Numbered from the stretch's first letter, positions 16,559 to 25,873 are shown. The stretch: 64,000 nucleotides of DNA from JADHMP01 sp964386915 (GCA_964386915.1 CAYLUQ010000001.1:1-64000), one strand, 5' to 3'. Translations and numbers: made by a program. Notes: generated by a model from the letters alone, not told the origin.

Positions 16559-18244
16559 ATGGAAACACAATTTGATGTTATTGTAATTGGTTCGGGCATC
16601 TCAGGAGGATGGGCAGCCAAAGAGTTTTGTGAAAAAGGATTCAAAACCCTGGTTTTGGAAAGAGGGCGACAAGTGAAGCATTTGGAAGACTATCCAACCG
16701 CCATGAAACACCCGTGGGAGTTTGAAGTTGGTGGCAGAACGCCCACTCAAATGAAGGAAGAAAATCCAGTGGTATCACGTTGCTATGCCTTTAATGAAAC
16801 CACTTCTCATTTCTTTGCTAAAGACCAAGAATATCCTTATCAACAATCGAAGCCCTTTGACTGGATACGGGCTTATCAGGTGGGAGGGAAATCACTTTTA
16901 TGGGCCCGCCAAGTGCAGCGTTGGAGCAATACAGAATTTAGCAGTCCAAAGCGAGATAGCTATGGGCAAGATTGGCCCATTCGCTATTCAGATTTGGCCC
17001 CTTGGTATAGCCATGTTGAAAAATTTACGGGAGTAAGTGGCAATAAAGACGGGTTAGAAGAAATTCCCGACGGGGAGTTTCTCAAGCCTTGGGAAATGAA
17101 TGCCATGGAAAAGCATTTGCAAGTGCAAATCAAAAAGCACTATCCGGAGCGTACACCTGTCATTGGCCGCTGTGCTCACCTCACTGAAATGAACGATACC
17201 TTTAGAGCCCAAGGGAGAAATCAATGCCAAGCTCGAACACTTTGTGAGCGGGGTTGCCCTTTTGGGGGCTATTTTAGTAGCAATGCCTCCACCTTGCCCT
17301 GGGCCGAGAAAACGGGCAATCTCACTTTGCTGAGCGATACTCTTGTGGAGTCACTTGTTTATGATTCTAAAACCAAAAAAGTGAGTGGTGTGAATACCTT
17401 AAATCGTTTTACTAAAAAACGACAATTCTTTGCTGCCCGATGCGTGTTTGTGAATGCTGCCACCATTAACTCCAATGTAATTTTATTGAATTCAGTTTCA
17501 GAACGTTTTCCAAACGGATTGGGCAATGACAACGGTAGACTTGGAAAATATCTAGCCTTTCATAATTATAGAGGCAATATAACAGCCAAATATAAGGGGC
17601 TTCAAAACTCCTATTATTATGGCAGAAGGCCAACCGCCATTATGATGCCCAGTTTTAGGAATGTTCAAAAACAAGATATGCCATTTAAGGGAGGCTATAT
17701 GGTGTTTTATAGTGCAGTTCGAGAAGGTTGGTCAAAACAAACAGAAGGACCTGCTTTTGGTAGAGACTACAGAGCTCAGTTGGAGCGCCCTGGGCAATGG
17801 TCTATTTATATGATGATGCAGGGAGAAACCGTTCCCATTGAGCGCAATCAAGTGCGTTTGAGTAAACTTAAAGATCCTTGGGGCATGCCCCAAGCCGATT
17901 TAGATGTGGCTTATACAGAAAATGATGAGTTAATGCTGGCTGATTTTCTTAAAGAAGGAAAAACCATGCTCGAAAAAGGGGGTTGTGAACAAATCAATGC
18001 CTATGATACCCAACAAGCACCAGGCTTAGATATACACGAAATGGGAGGAGTGGCCATGGGAGAAAATCCAAACAGTTCCCTTTTAAATGCCTACAATCAA
18101 ATGCATTTGTGTGATAATGTTTTTGTGACCGATGGAGCCTGCATGACTTCTACCGGTACCAAAAATCCTTCTCTCACTTTTATGGCCATTACAGCCCGTG
18201 CGGCCAATTATGCTATGGAGCAACTTAAAGACAAAAAGTTATAA
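16559..18244 (+). CDS. GMC-family FAD oxidoreductase (probable glycoside 3-dehydrogenase large subunit)
   Basis: 561-aa flavoprotein. The N-terminal dinucleotide-binding motif VIGSGISGGWAAKEF is followed by a substrate/cap region and a Cys-rich patch CQARTLCERGCPFGGYF. The C-terminal GMC domain ends with the catalytic pair region DIHEMGGVAMG (His) and TGTKNPSLTFMA (Asn). No signal peptide is seen, fitting hitch-hiker Tat export with the preceding small subunit. GMC/small-subunit pairs of this type oxidise C3 of glucosides or related sugars, passing electrons to a cytochrome. The adjacent DUF1080 hydrolase makes a 3-keto-glycoside product the best guess. No cytochrome subunit is encoded next to it. 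The actual sugar is not determinable here. Confidence 0.88.
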   Translation: METQFDVIVIGSGISGGWAAKEFCEKGFKTLVLERGRQVKHLEDYPTAMKHPWEFEVGGRTPTQMKEENPVVSRCYAFNETTSHFFAKDQEYPYQQSKPFDWIRAYQVGGKSLLWARQVQRWSNTEFSSPKRDSYGQDWPIRYSDLAPWYSHVEKFTGVSGNKDGLEEIPDGEFLKPWEMNAMEKHLQVQIKKHYPERTPVIGRCAHLTEMNDTFRAQGRNQCQARTLCERGCPFGGYFSSNASTLPWAEKTGNLTLLSDTLVESLVYDSKTKKVSGVNTLNRFTKKRQFFAARCVFVNAATINSNVILLNSVSERFPNGLGNDNGRLGKYLAFHNYRGNITAKYKGLQNSYYYGRRPTAIMMPSFRNVQKQDMPFKGGYMVFYSAVREGWSKQTEGPAFGRDYRAQLERPGQWSIYMMMQGETVPIERNQVRLSKLKDPWGMPQADLDVAYTENDELMLADFLKEGKTMLEKGGCEQINAYDTQQAPGLDIHEMGGVAMGENPNSSLLNAYNQMHLCDNVFVTDGACMTSTGTKNPSLTFMAITARAANYAMEQLKDKKL

Positions 18245-18279
18245 AAAAGGAAATATTATCATTAATTAATTCACATTTG

Positions 18280-20016
18280 ATGCGTTATTTTTCTATTCTC
18301 CTTCTTTTATTGCTCTGGAACTGCAAAGCTCCACAGCAAAACCCCAATGTGATTATCATTATGGCAGACGACCAAGGATGGGGCGATTTGAGTTGGCACG
18401 GCAATCAAGATCTCAACACTCCCAACCTTGATGCTTTGGCTGCCCAAGGCGCTGCTTTTGAAAATTTTTATGTCAGTCCGGTTTGTTCCCCCACTCGCGC
18501 GGCCTTGCTAACAGGACGCTATCATTTTAGAACCGGAGTCTATGGTACTTCGGCAGGAGGAGAACGCCTCAATTTAGGAGAAGAAACCCTCGGAGAAGTA
18601 TTTCAACAAGCAGGCTATAAAACAGCTCTCTATGGAAAATGGCACAGCGGTATGCAGTATCCCTATCATCCAAACGCGCGTGGATTTGAAGATTTTTATG
18701 GGTTTTGTTCGGGTCATTGGGGAAATTATTTTGCCCCCGAACTTGAGGCGAATGGAAAGATCGTTAAAGGAGAGGGGTATCTCACAGATGATTTAACCCA
18801 ACATGCCCTTAGTTTTATGGAAAACCATCAAAAAGAACCTTTCTTTCTCTATTTGTCCTTAAACATCCCCCATAGCCCCATGCAAGTGCCCGATTCCTAT
18901 TGGGAAGCATTTAAAGATAAAACCTTAGTGCAAAACGAAGGAGTAGAAAATCCACTGCACACGCGTGCTGCTTTGGCAATGGTAGCTAATATTGATTCAA
19001 ACGTAGGGCGTATTATGGCTCATTTAGAAGAGCTGAAATTAAGCGAAAATACCATAGTGGTTTATCTTTCAGACAATGGGCCCAATGGCAGAAGATGGAA
19101 TGGCGGCATGAAAGGTATTAAGGGCAGCACCGATGAAGGAGGAACCCGTTCTCCTCTGTTTATTCAATGGAAAAATAAGATTGCCCCAAAAGAAGTGGCG
19201 CAGTTAGCAGGAGCCGTAGATTTATTGCCCACCCTTGCGCAATTAGCAGGCATTGAGCATAACCCCCCTAAGACATTAGACGGAATGGATCTATCTGCTT
19301 GGCTATTAGACAACGAAAACCCAACAGCAGAACGTATGTTGGTTTCTTATTGGGGCAATAAGATGAGTATTAGAAGTCAGCGGTTTAGGCTAGATGCGCA
19401 AAATGAACTTTATGATATAGAACAGGACAGAGGCCAGCAAAAACCGTTAAACAAAGAATTACACCAAGAAGCCTATGCCTCTCTACTGGCAGAAAAAGAA
19501 AAATATAAGGACTTTGATTTTCCTTCTAAAGAGAAAGACCAACGACCTTTTCCGGTGGGACATCCCGATTTTATTTGGACTGAACTACCGGCTCGAGACG
19601 CCCAGTTAAGAGGCAGTCTTACCCGAAGTAATAGACATCCTAACTGTACCTTTATCACCTCTTGGACATCACTTAAGGATGAAATAATATGGCCCGTATC
19701 TGTCTTAGGTCCTGGCACTTTTGAAGTGTTGCTATTCTATACCTGTAAAGCAGAAAATGTTGGAGTTTCTGGCACTCTGACGATGAATGAAGCAAGCTTA
19801 AATTGGACTATTACTGAGGCTCATGATCCTCCTTTAGTGGGTGCTACACTAGACCGTTCAGCTCGCATAGAATCCTATACCAAAACATTTAAACAATTGT
19901 CTTTAGGTACAATAACACTTGAAAAAGGAAATGGAGATATGCGTATTCAAGCTACTAACATTCCAGGAACAGCAGCTCTTGATGTGAGACGAATTCAATT
20001 AAAAAGAATCAATTAA
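18280..20016 (+). CDS. S1-family sulfatase with C-terminal beta-sandwich domain
   Basis: 578 aa from the ATG at 18280 (a TTG lies one codon upstream). Lipoprotein signal with Cys15 (LLWNC). The alkaline-phosphatase-fold sulfatase domain (about 22-430) opens with NVIIIMADDQGWGD (metal-binding Asp pair). The formylglycine motif is Cys69 in VCSPTRAALLTGR, and the histidine motif GKWHSG follows. About 150 extra C-terminal residues (from ARDAQLRGSLTRSN) look like a separate beta-sandwich, perhaps sugar-binding. Sulfatases of this kind need the anaerobic maturase or FGE enzyme for Cys conversion; neither is encoded here. It begins 35 bp after the GMC gene and is followed after 6 bp by an EEP-family gene. 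Confidence 0.93.
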   Translation: MRYFSILLLLLLWNCKAPQQNPNVIIIMADDQGWGDLSWHGNQDLNTPNLDALAAQGAAFENFYVSPVCSPTRAALLTGRYHFRTGVYGTSAGGERLNLGEETLGEVFQQAGYKTALYGKWHSGMQYPYHPNARGFEDFYGFCSGHWGNYFAPELEANGKIVKGEGYLTDDLTQHALSFMENHQKEPFFLYLSLNIPHSPMQVPDSYWEAFKDKTLVQNEGVENPLHTRAALAMVANIDSNVGRIMAHLEELKLSENTIVVYLSDNGPNGRRWNGGMKGIKGSTDEGGTRSPLFIQWKNKIAPKEVAQLAGAVDLLPTLAQLAGIEHNPPKTLDGMDLSAWLLDNENPTAERMLVSYWGNKMSIRSQRFRLDAQNELYDIEQDRGQQKPLNKELHQEAYASLLAEKEKYKDFDFPSKEKDQRPFPVGHPDFIWTELPARDAQLRGSLTRSNRHPNCTFITSWTSLKDEIIWPVSVLGPGTFEVLLFYTCKAENVGVSGTLTMNEASLNWTITEAHDPPLVGATLDRSARIESYTKTFKQLSLGTITLEKGNGDMRIQATNIPGTAALDVRRIQLKRIN

Positions 20017-20022
20017 AAAACC

Positions 20023-20856
20023 ATGTTAAAAAAGATTTTCATTTTGGTTCTCATTGGCTACACTTTTCAAGCCTGTAAAGAACCTATTTTAGTGATGAGC
20101 TATAATATTCGGTATAATAACCCCAACGACGGCGATAACCATTGGGATTTTAGAAAAAAAACTATTTCCAATTTTGTTTTGGAACAACAACCTGATGTGT
20201 TTGGTTTACAAGAAGTTACCCACACCCAATTGTTGGACCTTTTAGAAGAATGGTCTGTCTATGACTTTATTGGGGTGGGTAGAGAAGATGGCATGACCAA
20301 GGGAGAGTATAGTCCACTGTTTTATAAATCGTCAAAATACAAGGTGTTGACCTTTGATACATTTTGGCTGTCCGAAACACCCGACACCATTTCAGTGGGT
20401 TGGGACGCGGCTTTAGAACGCATTTGTTCTTATGCTCATTTAGAGGCTTATGAAGGGGGAGAACGCTTTTGGGTTTTTAATACTCATTTTGATCATCGTG
20501 GTGAAAAGGCTAGAGAAAAGGCTGCTAATCTTTTAATAGAAACAATAGCAAAACTTAATACTTCTCAAGATCCAGTTTTGTTGATGGGTGACTTTAACTT
20601 AACCCCAGAAACACCCCCAATTAGGCAAATCACTGCTCAATTTAATGATGTTTACAAGGCATCTCAAGACCCCCCTTCTCAAGCTGCGACCTACAACGGA
20701 TTTGATGAGAGTCAGTTTGGTGATAAGCGGATTGATTATATTTTCACACAACAGTGCAAGATTAAGGAAGCAACTCATTTGGCTTTAAAAACACCCATGG
20801 GAGGTTGGGCTTCAGATCATCATCCGGTGCAAGCTAAACTCACTTTTACAAAGTGA
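20023..20856 (+). CDS. Endonuclease/exonuclease/phosphatase family protein
   Basis: 277-aa exported or lipid-anchored protein (N terminus FILVLIGYTFQACKE, possible lipobox Cys17). EEP fold landmarks in order: VMSYNIRYNNPNDGD (metal-binding Asn), FGLQEV (metal-binding Glu), FNTHFDHRG (catalytic His), LMGDFNLTPETP (Asp and Asn) and SDHHPVQAKL (final Asp-His). Members secreted with glycan-degrading enzymes act on phosphoester or lipid substrates; the exact one is unknown. The context, 6 bp after a sulfatase, suggests removal of a phosphate-type group from an extracellular compound, but this is inference. Confidence 0.87.
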   Translation: MLKKIFILVLIGYTFQACKEPILVMSYNIRYNNPNDGDNHWDFRKKTISNFVLEQQPDVFGLQEVTHTQLLDLLEEWSVYDFIGVGREDGMTKGEYSPLFYKSSKYKVLTFDTFWLSETPDTISVGWDAALERICSYAHLEAYEGGERFWVFNTHFDHRGEKAREKAANLLIETIAKLNTSQDPVLLMGDFNLTPETPPIRQITAQFNDVYKASQDPPSQAATYNGFDESQFGDKRIDYIFTQQCKIKEATHLALKTPMGGWASDHHPVQAKLTFTK

Positions 20857-20921
20857 TGACATTCGCTCAATTTTTAGTACATTGCTTGCTTAAAACCTCA
20901 TAAAAATTAATAAAAATTATC

Positions 20922-21458
20922 ATGATGAAAAACGTATTATTTTTAAGTATTGCCCTCTGTATGTTAACCCTTCATGTAGAAGCACAAGAATTTAAAGGCT
21001 TAGACAAAAGTCCTTTAGACATGATTGAATTTCCAACAGCCAACAATCAACCCAATAAATTGGCTCGTGTTCTCTACAGTCGTCCCCAATTACGCGGAAG
21101 AGATGTTGCAACAGTAGTGCCAGAAGGAAAGCTGTGGCGTTTAGGGGCCAATGAAGCTACTGAACTCACGCTCTACACCCCAATGAAGCTCAACGGCAAA
21201 AGCATTTCTGCTGGAAGCTACACACTTTATGCAATACCCTCTGATGGCCAAATGACCGTTATAGTTAATAGTGCTACTCACGTTTGGGGTGCTTATAACT
21301 ATAAGGAAGCTAATGATGTGGCGCGCATAACGGTTCCGCTTCAAGAAGAAGGAGATTCTTTAGAAGCTTTTTCAATGGCTTTTGAAGAGCAAAGCAATGG
21401 CTTTAATCTGCACATGGGATGGGGCTATTTTAGAGCAAGCGTGCCTTTTACAAAATAA
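20922..21458 (+). CDS. DUF2911 exported protein
   Basis: 178 aa with a signal peptide (about residues 1-22, HVEAQ). The core fits DUF2911: ARVLYSRPQLRGRDVATVVPEGKLWRLGANEATELTLYTPM, then SAGSYTLYAIPSDGQMTVIVNS. DUF2911 proteins are common in Bacteroidota and of unknown function; the beta-rich fold and conserved RLGANEATEL suggest a periplasmic binding or assembly role. Two ATG codons are adjacent at 20922 and 20925; either could be the start. A strong bidirectional terminator follows. Confidence 0.85.
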   Translation: MMKNVLFLSIALCMLTLHVEAQEFKGLDKSPLDMIEFPTANNQPNKLARVLYSRPQLRGRDVATVVPEGKLWRLGANEATELTLYTPMKLNGKSISAGSYTLYAIPSDGQMTVIVNSATHVWGAYNYKEANDVARITVPLQEEGDSLEAFSMAFEEQSNGFNLHMGWGYFRASVPFTK

Positions 21459-21482
21459 AGAAACATTTTCTTTTTTCAGAAA

Positions 21483-21505
21483 CCCCGCCTTATGGTGGGG
21501 TTTTT
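21483..21505. terminator. Bidirectional Rho-independent terminator
   Basis: Stem CCCCGCC (21483-21489) with GGTGGGG (21494-21500), loop TTAT and five T on the plus strand; an A-run precedes the stem, serving the minus strand. It separates the convergent DUF2911 and sialidase genes. Confidence 0.85.
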
Positions 21506-21517
21506 AATTTTTAAACA

Positions 21518-22663
21518 CTATTGAGCGAAGAGATGCTCGAGGGGAATACGCGCAAAGTGGATGCCTTTTCCATCGCGTTCATAAAACAAGCCTAAGGTAT
21601 TGCTGTCAATTTGAACGAGGTCAGAATAGGCAGCAACGCCAGCATAAATTTCTTTTTCAATGGTCCAATTTTGACCTAAATCGACACTTCCTTTAACGGT
21701 CATTTTAACTCTTTTTTCGGTGCTGTTAGGGCCCGAATAAAGCAAAAGGGTATCCTGGTTTCCTTCAAACAGCAATATACTAGATTGACAAACGGGGCTA
21801 CTCAAGGCCTCATCAAAATAGACTTCTTGCCAAGAAGCACCACCATCATTGCTGAGGGCTATCAAACGCTGTTTGGTATAGCCATTTTGTTCTCTAATGT
21901 TGAGCATGAGTTGTCCGTTGGGCAACACGGCTCCAATGGCTTCATTTGAAGAGGGAATGGGTATATCAGGGCTCACTGTCCAAGTTTGACCGTGGTCGTC
22001 AGAATAAAAGCCATAGGCTCTATATTCATTAAAATCCTTCTGTGGCGGGCCTTGAGAATGATTGGCAGGAATGTAAAGTCTTCCTTTAAAAGTTCCACTT
22101 TGAAATTGTAGGGCATGTCCAGGTGTAGTGGCATGGGTTCGCCAATCTTTTTCGGGTTGGGAGGAATTTTTATTAAAATGTACACTGGTTGTAATTTCGA
22201 TTGGGCTAGACCATGATTCACCTTCATCAGTGGAGGTGATGTAGAATACTTGTCGGCTACCATGGCCCAAACGCAACTCATGTTCGGAAACATCACCTGT
22301 ATTATAAACTAAAAATAAGCGTCCGTTTGCAAAGCGTGAATCTTGTGTATCCCATACCGGAGCCGGGTTTCCTGCTTGCCAATCGCCAAATTGAGCCACT
22401 ACTTTGGGGGTTGACCAATTCCGTCCTCCATCGGTACTTTTGGTCATTAGAATATCCACATCACCAAAGTCATTACAACTGCTAGTGCGTCCTTCGGCAA
22501 AGGCCACTAGCGTGCCTTGAGGAGAGGCTACAATAGCCGGAATACGGTAGCAAGCATAGGCCCCTTGACCGTTTGTGAAAAGAGGAATATCTTCCATTTG
22601 GGCATGAGACTGAATACCCCATAACCCTAGTATGAAAAGAAAGATAATCACACTCTTTTTCAT
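21518..22663 (-). CDS. Exo-alpha-sialidase (GH33-type, BNR repeats)
   Basis: 381 aa with a signal peptide (about 1-21, SHAQM). A six-bladed propeller neuraminidase that removes terminal sialic acids. The YRIPAIV motif (arginine of the carboxylate-binding triad) lies early, with FAEGR following. Four Asp-boxes are visible: STDGGRNW, STDEGESW, SDDHGQTW and SNDGGASW. A late LFYERDGKGIHFARI carries the tyrosine/glutamate region. Its ATG overlaps the stop of the upstream SGNH gene by 4 bp, so the two are translationally coupled. No sialic-acid lyase, epimerase or transporter is present in the window. It might alternatively act on related nonulosonic acids such as Kdn. Confidence 0.9.
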   Translation of the reverse strand: MKKSVIIFLFILGLWGIQSHAQMEDIPLFTNGQGAYACYRIPAIVASPQGTLVAFAEGRTSSCNDFGDVDILMTKSTDGGRNWSTPKVVAQFGDWQAGNPAPVWDTQDSRFANGRLFLVYNTGDVSEHELRLGHGSRQVFYITSTDEGESWSSPIEITTSVHFNKNSSQPEKDWRTHATTPGHALQFQSGTFKGRLYIPANHSQGPPQKDFNEYRAYGFYSDDHGQTWTVSPDIPIPSSNEAIGAVLPNGQLMLNIREQNGYTKQRLIALSNDGGASWQEVYFDEALSSPVCQSSILLFEGNQDTLLLYSGPNSTEKRVKMTVKGSVDLGQNWTIEKEIYAGVAAYSDLVQIDSNTLGLFYERDGKGIHFARIPLEHLFAQ

Positions 22664-23340
22664 TCGGACAGTACGATTTTTAGTGCCTCTTCTACCATAG
22701 GTTCAAGCACCTTATAGCCCGCAAGGGTGAGGTGTACTTCGTCAGGGCTATGTTCTTTAGATAGGCCATTTTCACCATTGTTAAGGGCGCTAAAATAATC
22801 CAGATAATAGACCCCTGCTTGATCAGCATAAGCTTTAATCATGGCATTGAGTTTAGGAATCTTAATGTGGGGATCTTTGCCAGGACGCCAAGGATAGTCT
22901 TTGGCAGGCAACACAGAACACAAAATGACTTTAACGCCATTGGCTTTAGCAATTTCGGTCATGGATTTAAGATTGTCTAAAATCATTTCAAGCGTCATGG
23001 GGCCTGTATTTCCAGCAATGTCATTGGTGCCGGCTAAAATTACTACGGCTTTGGCTCCAATATTAATAACATCGGCTCTAAACCGCACTAACATTTGGGG
23101 AGTGGTTTGGCCACTGATACCCCGGTTAATATAGGGTTTGCCTTTAAAAAATTCAGGGTGGGTGTTGAGCCAACCTATGGTGATGGAATTACCCATAAAC
23201 ACCACCCGATTGGGTTGTGTATTGATGGCAGGAAGAGCCGCGTTATCAGCTTTAAATCGTTCAAAGTTGGCCCAATCTTGGGCAGTAGCTATACTCATCA
23301 TAATGCATAGAATACCGAAATAGTGTAGTTTTTTTTTCAT
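22660..23340 (-). CDS. SGNH/GDSL-like acylhydrolase, possible sialate O-acetylesterase
   Basis: 226 aa from the ATG at 23340; an upstream extension would run into the divergent fucosidase start and lacks a signal peptide, whereas this start gives a signal peptide ending at TAQDW. SGNH blocks: FMGNSITIGW (Ser nucleophile in GNSIT), GQTTPQMLVRF (Gly), AGTNDIAGN (Asn) and DEVHLT (Asp-His). The protein ends with its TGA overlapping the sialidase ATG, a coupling that suggests de-O-acetylation of sialic acid or another acetylated sugar before the sialidase acts. Family assignment is firm; the specific ester is inferred. Confidence 0.88.
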   Translation of the reverse strand: MKKKLHYFGILCIMMSIATAQDWANFERFKADNAALPAINTQPNRVVFMGNSITIGWLNTHPEFFKGKPYINRGISGQTTPQMLVRFRADVINIGAKAVVILAGTNDIAGNTGPMTLEMILDNLKSMTEIAKANGVKVILCSVLPAKDYPWRPGKDPHIKIPKLNAMIKAYADQAGVYYLDYFSALNNGENGLSKEHSPDEVHLTLAGYKVLEPMVEEALKIVLSE

Positions 23341-23424
23341 GACCGTTGTGTTAATTAATCTTTTAAAGATAAGTAAAGATGGAGGACTTTTTAGTACATT
23401 TAGAGGACAGAAACAAAAAACCAA

Positions 23425-24765
23425 ATGAAAAAAAACATACTAGGAATCATCCTTGTGGGTCTTCTGATTACCACTCAATTCAAACTAACAGCCCAAGAAT
23501 ATGTGCCCTCCGAAGTCAATTTAGAAGCCAGAACATGGTTTCAAAATGCCAAGTTTGGCTTGTTTGTGCATTGGGGTGTATATAGTCTTTTAGGCGATGG
23601 AGAATGGGTGATGAACAATCAGAATATTTCCATAGAAGAATATAAAAAGCTTCCAGCGTTTTTCAATCCCATAGATTTTGATCCCAAGGAGTGGGTGTCA
23701 CTCGTTAAGGAAGCTGGTATGAAATATATTACCATCACCAGTAGGCATCATGATGGTTTTTCTATGTTTGACACCAAAGCATCAGACTATAATATTGTAG
23801 AGGCTACCCCCTATGGTAAAGATGTGCTAAAAGCCTTGGCCGAAGAATGTAGACAACAAGGAATAAAATTGTTTTTTTATTATTCGCTCTTAGATTGGCA
23901 CCGAGATGATTATTTTCCTCGTGGGAGAACTGGCACTGGTATTCCTGGGCGAGGAGAAGGCCAATGGGAAGATTATATTGCTTTTATGAAAGCTCAACTA
24001 AAGGAGCTGCTCACCAACTATGGCGAAATTGGAGGCATTTGGTTTGACGGACATTGGGATCAAAAGGAGTGGGATGGCAAAAAGTTTGGAAAACTCAAAG
24101 TAGATTGGCACTATGACGAACTCTATGGCTTAATTCACGAATTACAGCCTCAAGCCCTCATTGGTAATAACCATCATATTGGGGTTTTACCAGGAGAAGA
24201 TTTTCAAATGTTTGAAAAAGATTTACCCGGAAAAAACACCACGGGTTGGGGTACTGCCGCAGACCAAATTGGCAATGTGCCTTTGGAGGTTTGTGAAACC
24301 ATTAATGGTTCCTGGGGATTCAATTTGCAAGATCGCAAGCATAAATCAAAAAAAGAATTAATTCAATATCTTATCAAAGCTGCAGGCTATGGAAGCAACC
24401 TATTGCTAAACGTGGGGCCCATGCCCAATGGTAAAATTCAACCACAACATGTATCATCTTTACAGCAAATGGGTGCTTGGCTACAAAATTATGGCGTTAC
24501 AATCTATGACACTCAAAAAGGACCATTGGCACCAAACGATCGTTTTGTGACAACCCAAAAGGGAAAAACTATTTATTTACATCTAATGGATGCCAACACT
24601 AAAATGCTTCACATTGAAGAGTTTCCTGTATCCATCAAAAAAATCACCCATTTCGATTCCAATAGTCCATTGTCTTTTCAGAAAAATAAATTTGGATTGA
24701 CCATTGATTTAACGTCATTGACTTTAAATGATATTGATAACATTATTAAAATTGAATTAAGATGA
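23425..24765 (+). CDS. Alpha-L-fucosidase (GH29)
   Basis: 446 aa with a signal peptide (residues 1-24, LTAQ). GH29 barrel: FGLFVHWGVYSLLG, ITSRHHDGFSMFDT, and the nucleophile Asp208 in GIWFDGHWD. The whole protein is a catalytic barrel plus a short C-terminal sandwich, typical of GH29-A fucosidases that release fucose from alpha-linked termini with retention. Its TGA overlaps the ATG of the following acyltransferase by 4 bp (ATGA), so they are likely translated together. It starts a run of five closely packed plus-strand genes for glycan processing. Confidence 0.93.
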   Translation: MKKNILGIILVGLLITTQFKLTAQEYVPSEVNLEARTWFQNAKFGLFVHWGVYSLLGDGEWVMNNQNISIEEYKKLPAFFNPIDFDPKEWVSLVKEAGMKYITITSRHHDGFSMFDTKASDYNIVEATPYGKDVLKALAEECRQQGIKLFFYYSLLDWHRDDYFPRGRTGTGIPGRGEGQWEDYIAFMKAQLKELLTNYGEIGGIWFDGHWDQKEWDGKKFGKLKVDWHYDELYGLIHELQPQALIGNNHHIGVLPGEDFQMFEKDLPGKNTTGWGTAADQIGNVPLEVCETINGSWGFNLQDRKHKSKKELIQYLIKAAGYGSNLLLNVGPMPNGKIQPQHVSSLQQMGAWLQNYGVTIYDTQKGPLAPNDRFVTTQKGKTIYLHLMDANTKMLHIEEFPVSIKKITHFDSNSPLSFQKNKFGLTIDLTSLTLNDIDNIIKIELR

Positions 24766-25865
24766 CAACAGAAAAAAAACTCTCGCAACGCCTTTTATCT
24801 CTAGATTTTTATAGGGGTTTGGTCATGTTTCTTTTGGTGGCAGAATTTTCCCACCTTTTTGATGCCCTCATGGAAGCTCCCGAAGCTTTGGCTTGGCTAG
24901 TGCCCATTGCCGATTTTATGTTTCATCACGTCCGTTGGGAGGGTTTGCATTTTTGGGATTTAATTCAGCCCTTTTTTATGTTTATAGTGGGGGTTTCCAT
25001 TCCGCTTTCCTACGCCAATAGAATTAATAAAGGAGATTCTGAGGCTGCCATACAAAAACACGCCTTTCGCAGAGCATTTTTATTGTTGCTTTTTGGCTGG
25101 GGTCTATATAACATTAGCCCTGAAAAAATTATTTTTCAATTCGACAATGTTTTAGCGCAACTTTCCTTCACCTATTTGTTGGCCTTTTTAATTTTTAAAA
25201 GAGGCTTTTGGTTTCAGTTTTTTGTTGCTTTGGGTTGTATTGTAACCAGTGATTTACTCTATCGTTTTTTTAGCGTGCCCGGGTTTGATCAAGCCTTTGT
25301 GGCAGGTGAAAATTTTGGTGCTTGGTTCAATATTTTCATTTCGGGCTATGAATATTCTGGACATTGGGCTGCCTTCAACGCCTTGCCTACTGCTGCTCAC
25401 ACCATTTGGGGTGTTTTGTGCGGAAAGCTGTTGTTGAGTTCTCTTTCCAATTCAGAAAAAGCAAAACGAATATTATATGCGGCACTTGTTGCGCTTGTCA
25501 TAGGTTTTGCCATCACGCCGTTCACTCCTATAATCAAACGTATTTGCACCACTTCATTTGTTCTCATTTCAGGAGGTTGGGCGCTATTGGCTCTCGCCTT
25601 TTGTTTTTGGTTAATTGATGTGAAAGGGTTGGTAAAAAACGTCAATTTCTTTCGTGTGGTGGGGGTTAATCCCTTATTTATTTATCTTTTTTCCTCCATA
25701 GGAGGGGCGCGTATGTTGCAACGTGTTTTTGCGCCCTATACCAATTCTATTTTGGGACCTGCCTCCGCTTGGTTGGCCGATGTTGTGCTGAGTTTATGGG
25801 TGCTCTTTTTGTTGTGGTATCTCTGCTATTGGCTCTATCAAAAAAGAATATTTTTTAAAATTTAA
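24762..25865 (+). CDS. DUF5009/HGSNAT-like membrane acyltransferase
   Basis: 367-aa polytopic membrane protein with about ten hydrophobic segments. The start LLSLDFYRGLVMFLLVAEFSHLF with the conserved DxxRG-type (here SLDFYRG) motif and the FWDLIQPFFMFIVGVSIPLSYANR block are typical of DUF5009 proteins, relatives of human heparan-alpha-glucosaminide N-acetyltransferase and bacterial NagX. That enzyme moves acetyl groups across a membrane to a glucosamine amine. A His in the EGLHFWD loop may be catalytic. It lies between a fucosidase and a sulfatase with no gaps, implying a role in breakdown of amino-sugar-containing glycan. Transmembrane acetylation is inferred from the family. Confidence 0.85.
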   Translation: MTTEKKLSQRLLSLDFYRGLVMFLLVAEFSHLFDALMEAPEALAWLVPIADFMFHHVRWEGLHFWDLIQPFFMFIVGVSIPLSYANRINKGDSEAAIQKHAFRRAFLLLLFGWGLYNISPEKIIFQFDNVLAQLSFTYLLAFLIFKRGFWFQFFVALGCIVTSDLLYRFFSVPGFDQAFVAGENFGAWFNIFISGYEYSGHWAAFNALPTAAHTIWGVLCGKLLLSSLSNSEKAKRILYAALVALVIGFAITPFTPIIKRICTTSFVLISGGWALLALAFCFWLIDVKGLVKNVNFFRVVGVNPLFIYLFSSIGGARMLQRVFAPYTNSILGPASAWLADVVLSLWVLFLLWYLCYWLYQKRIFFKI

Positions 25866-25873
25866 CTTTTTAC

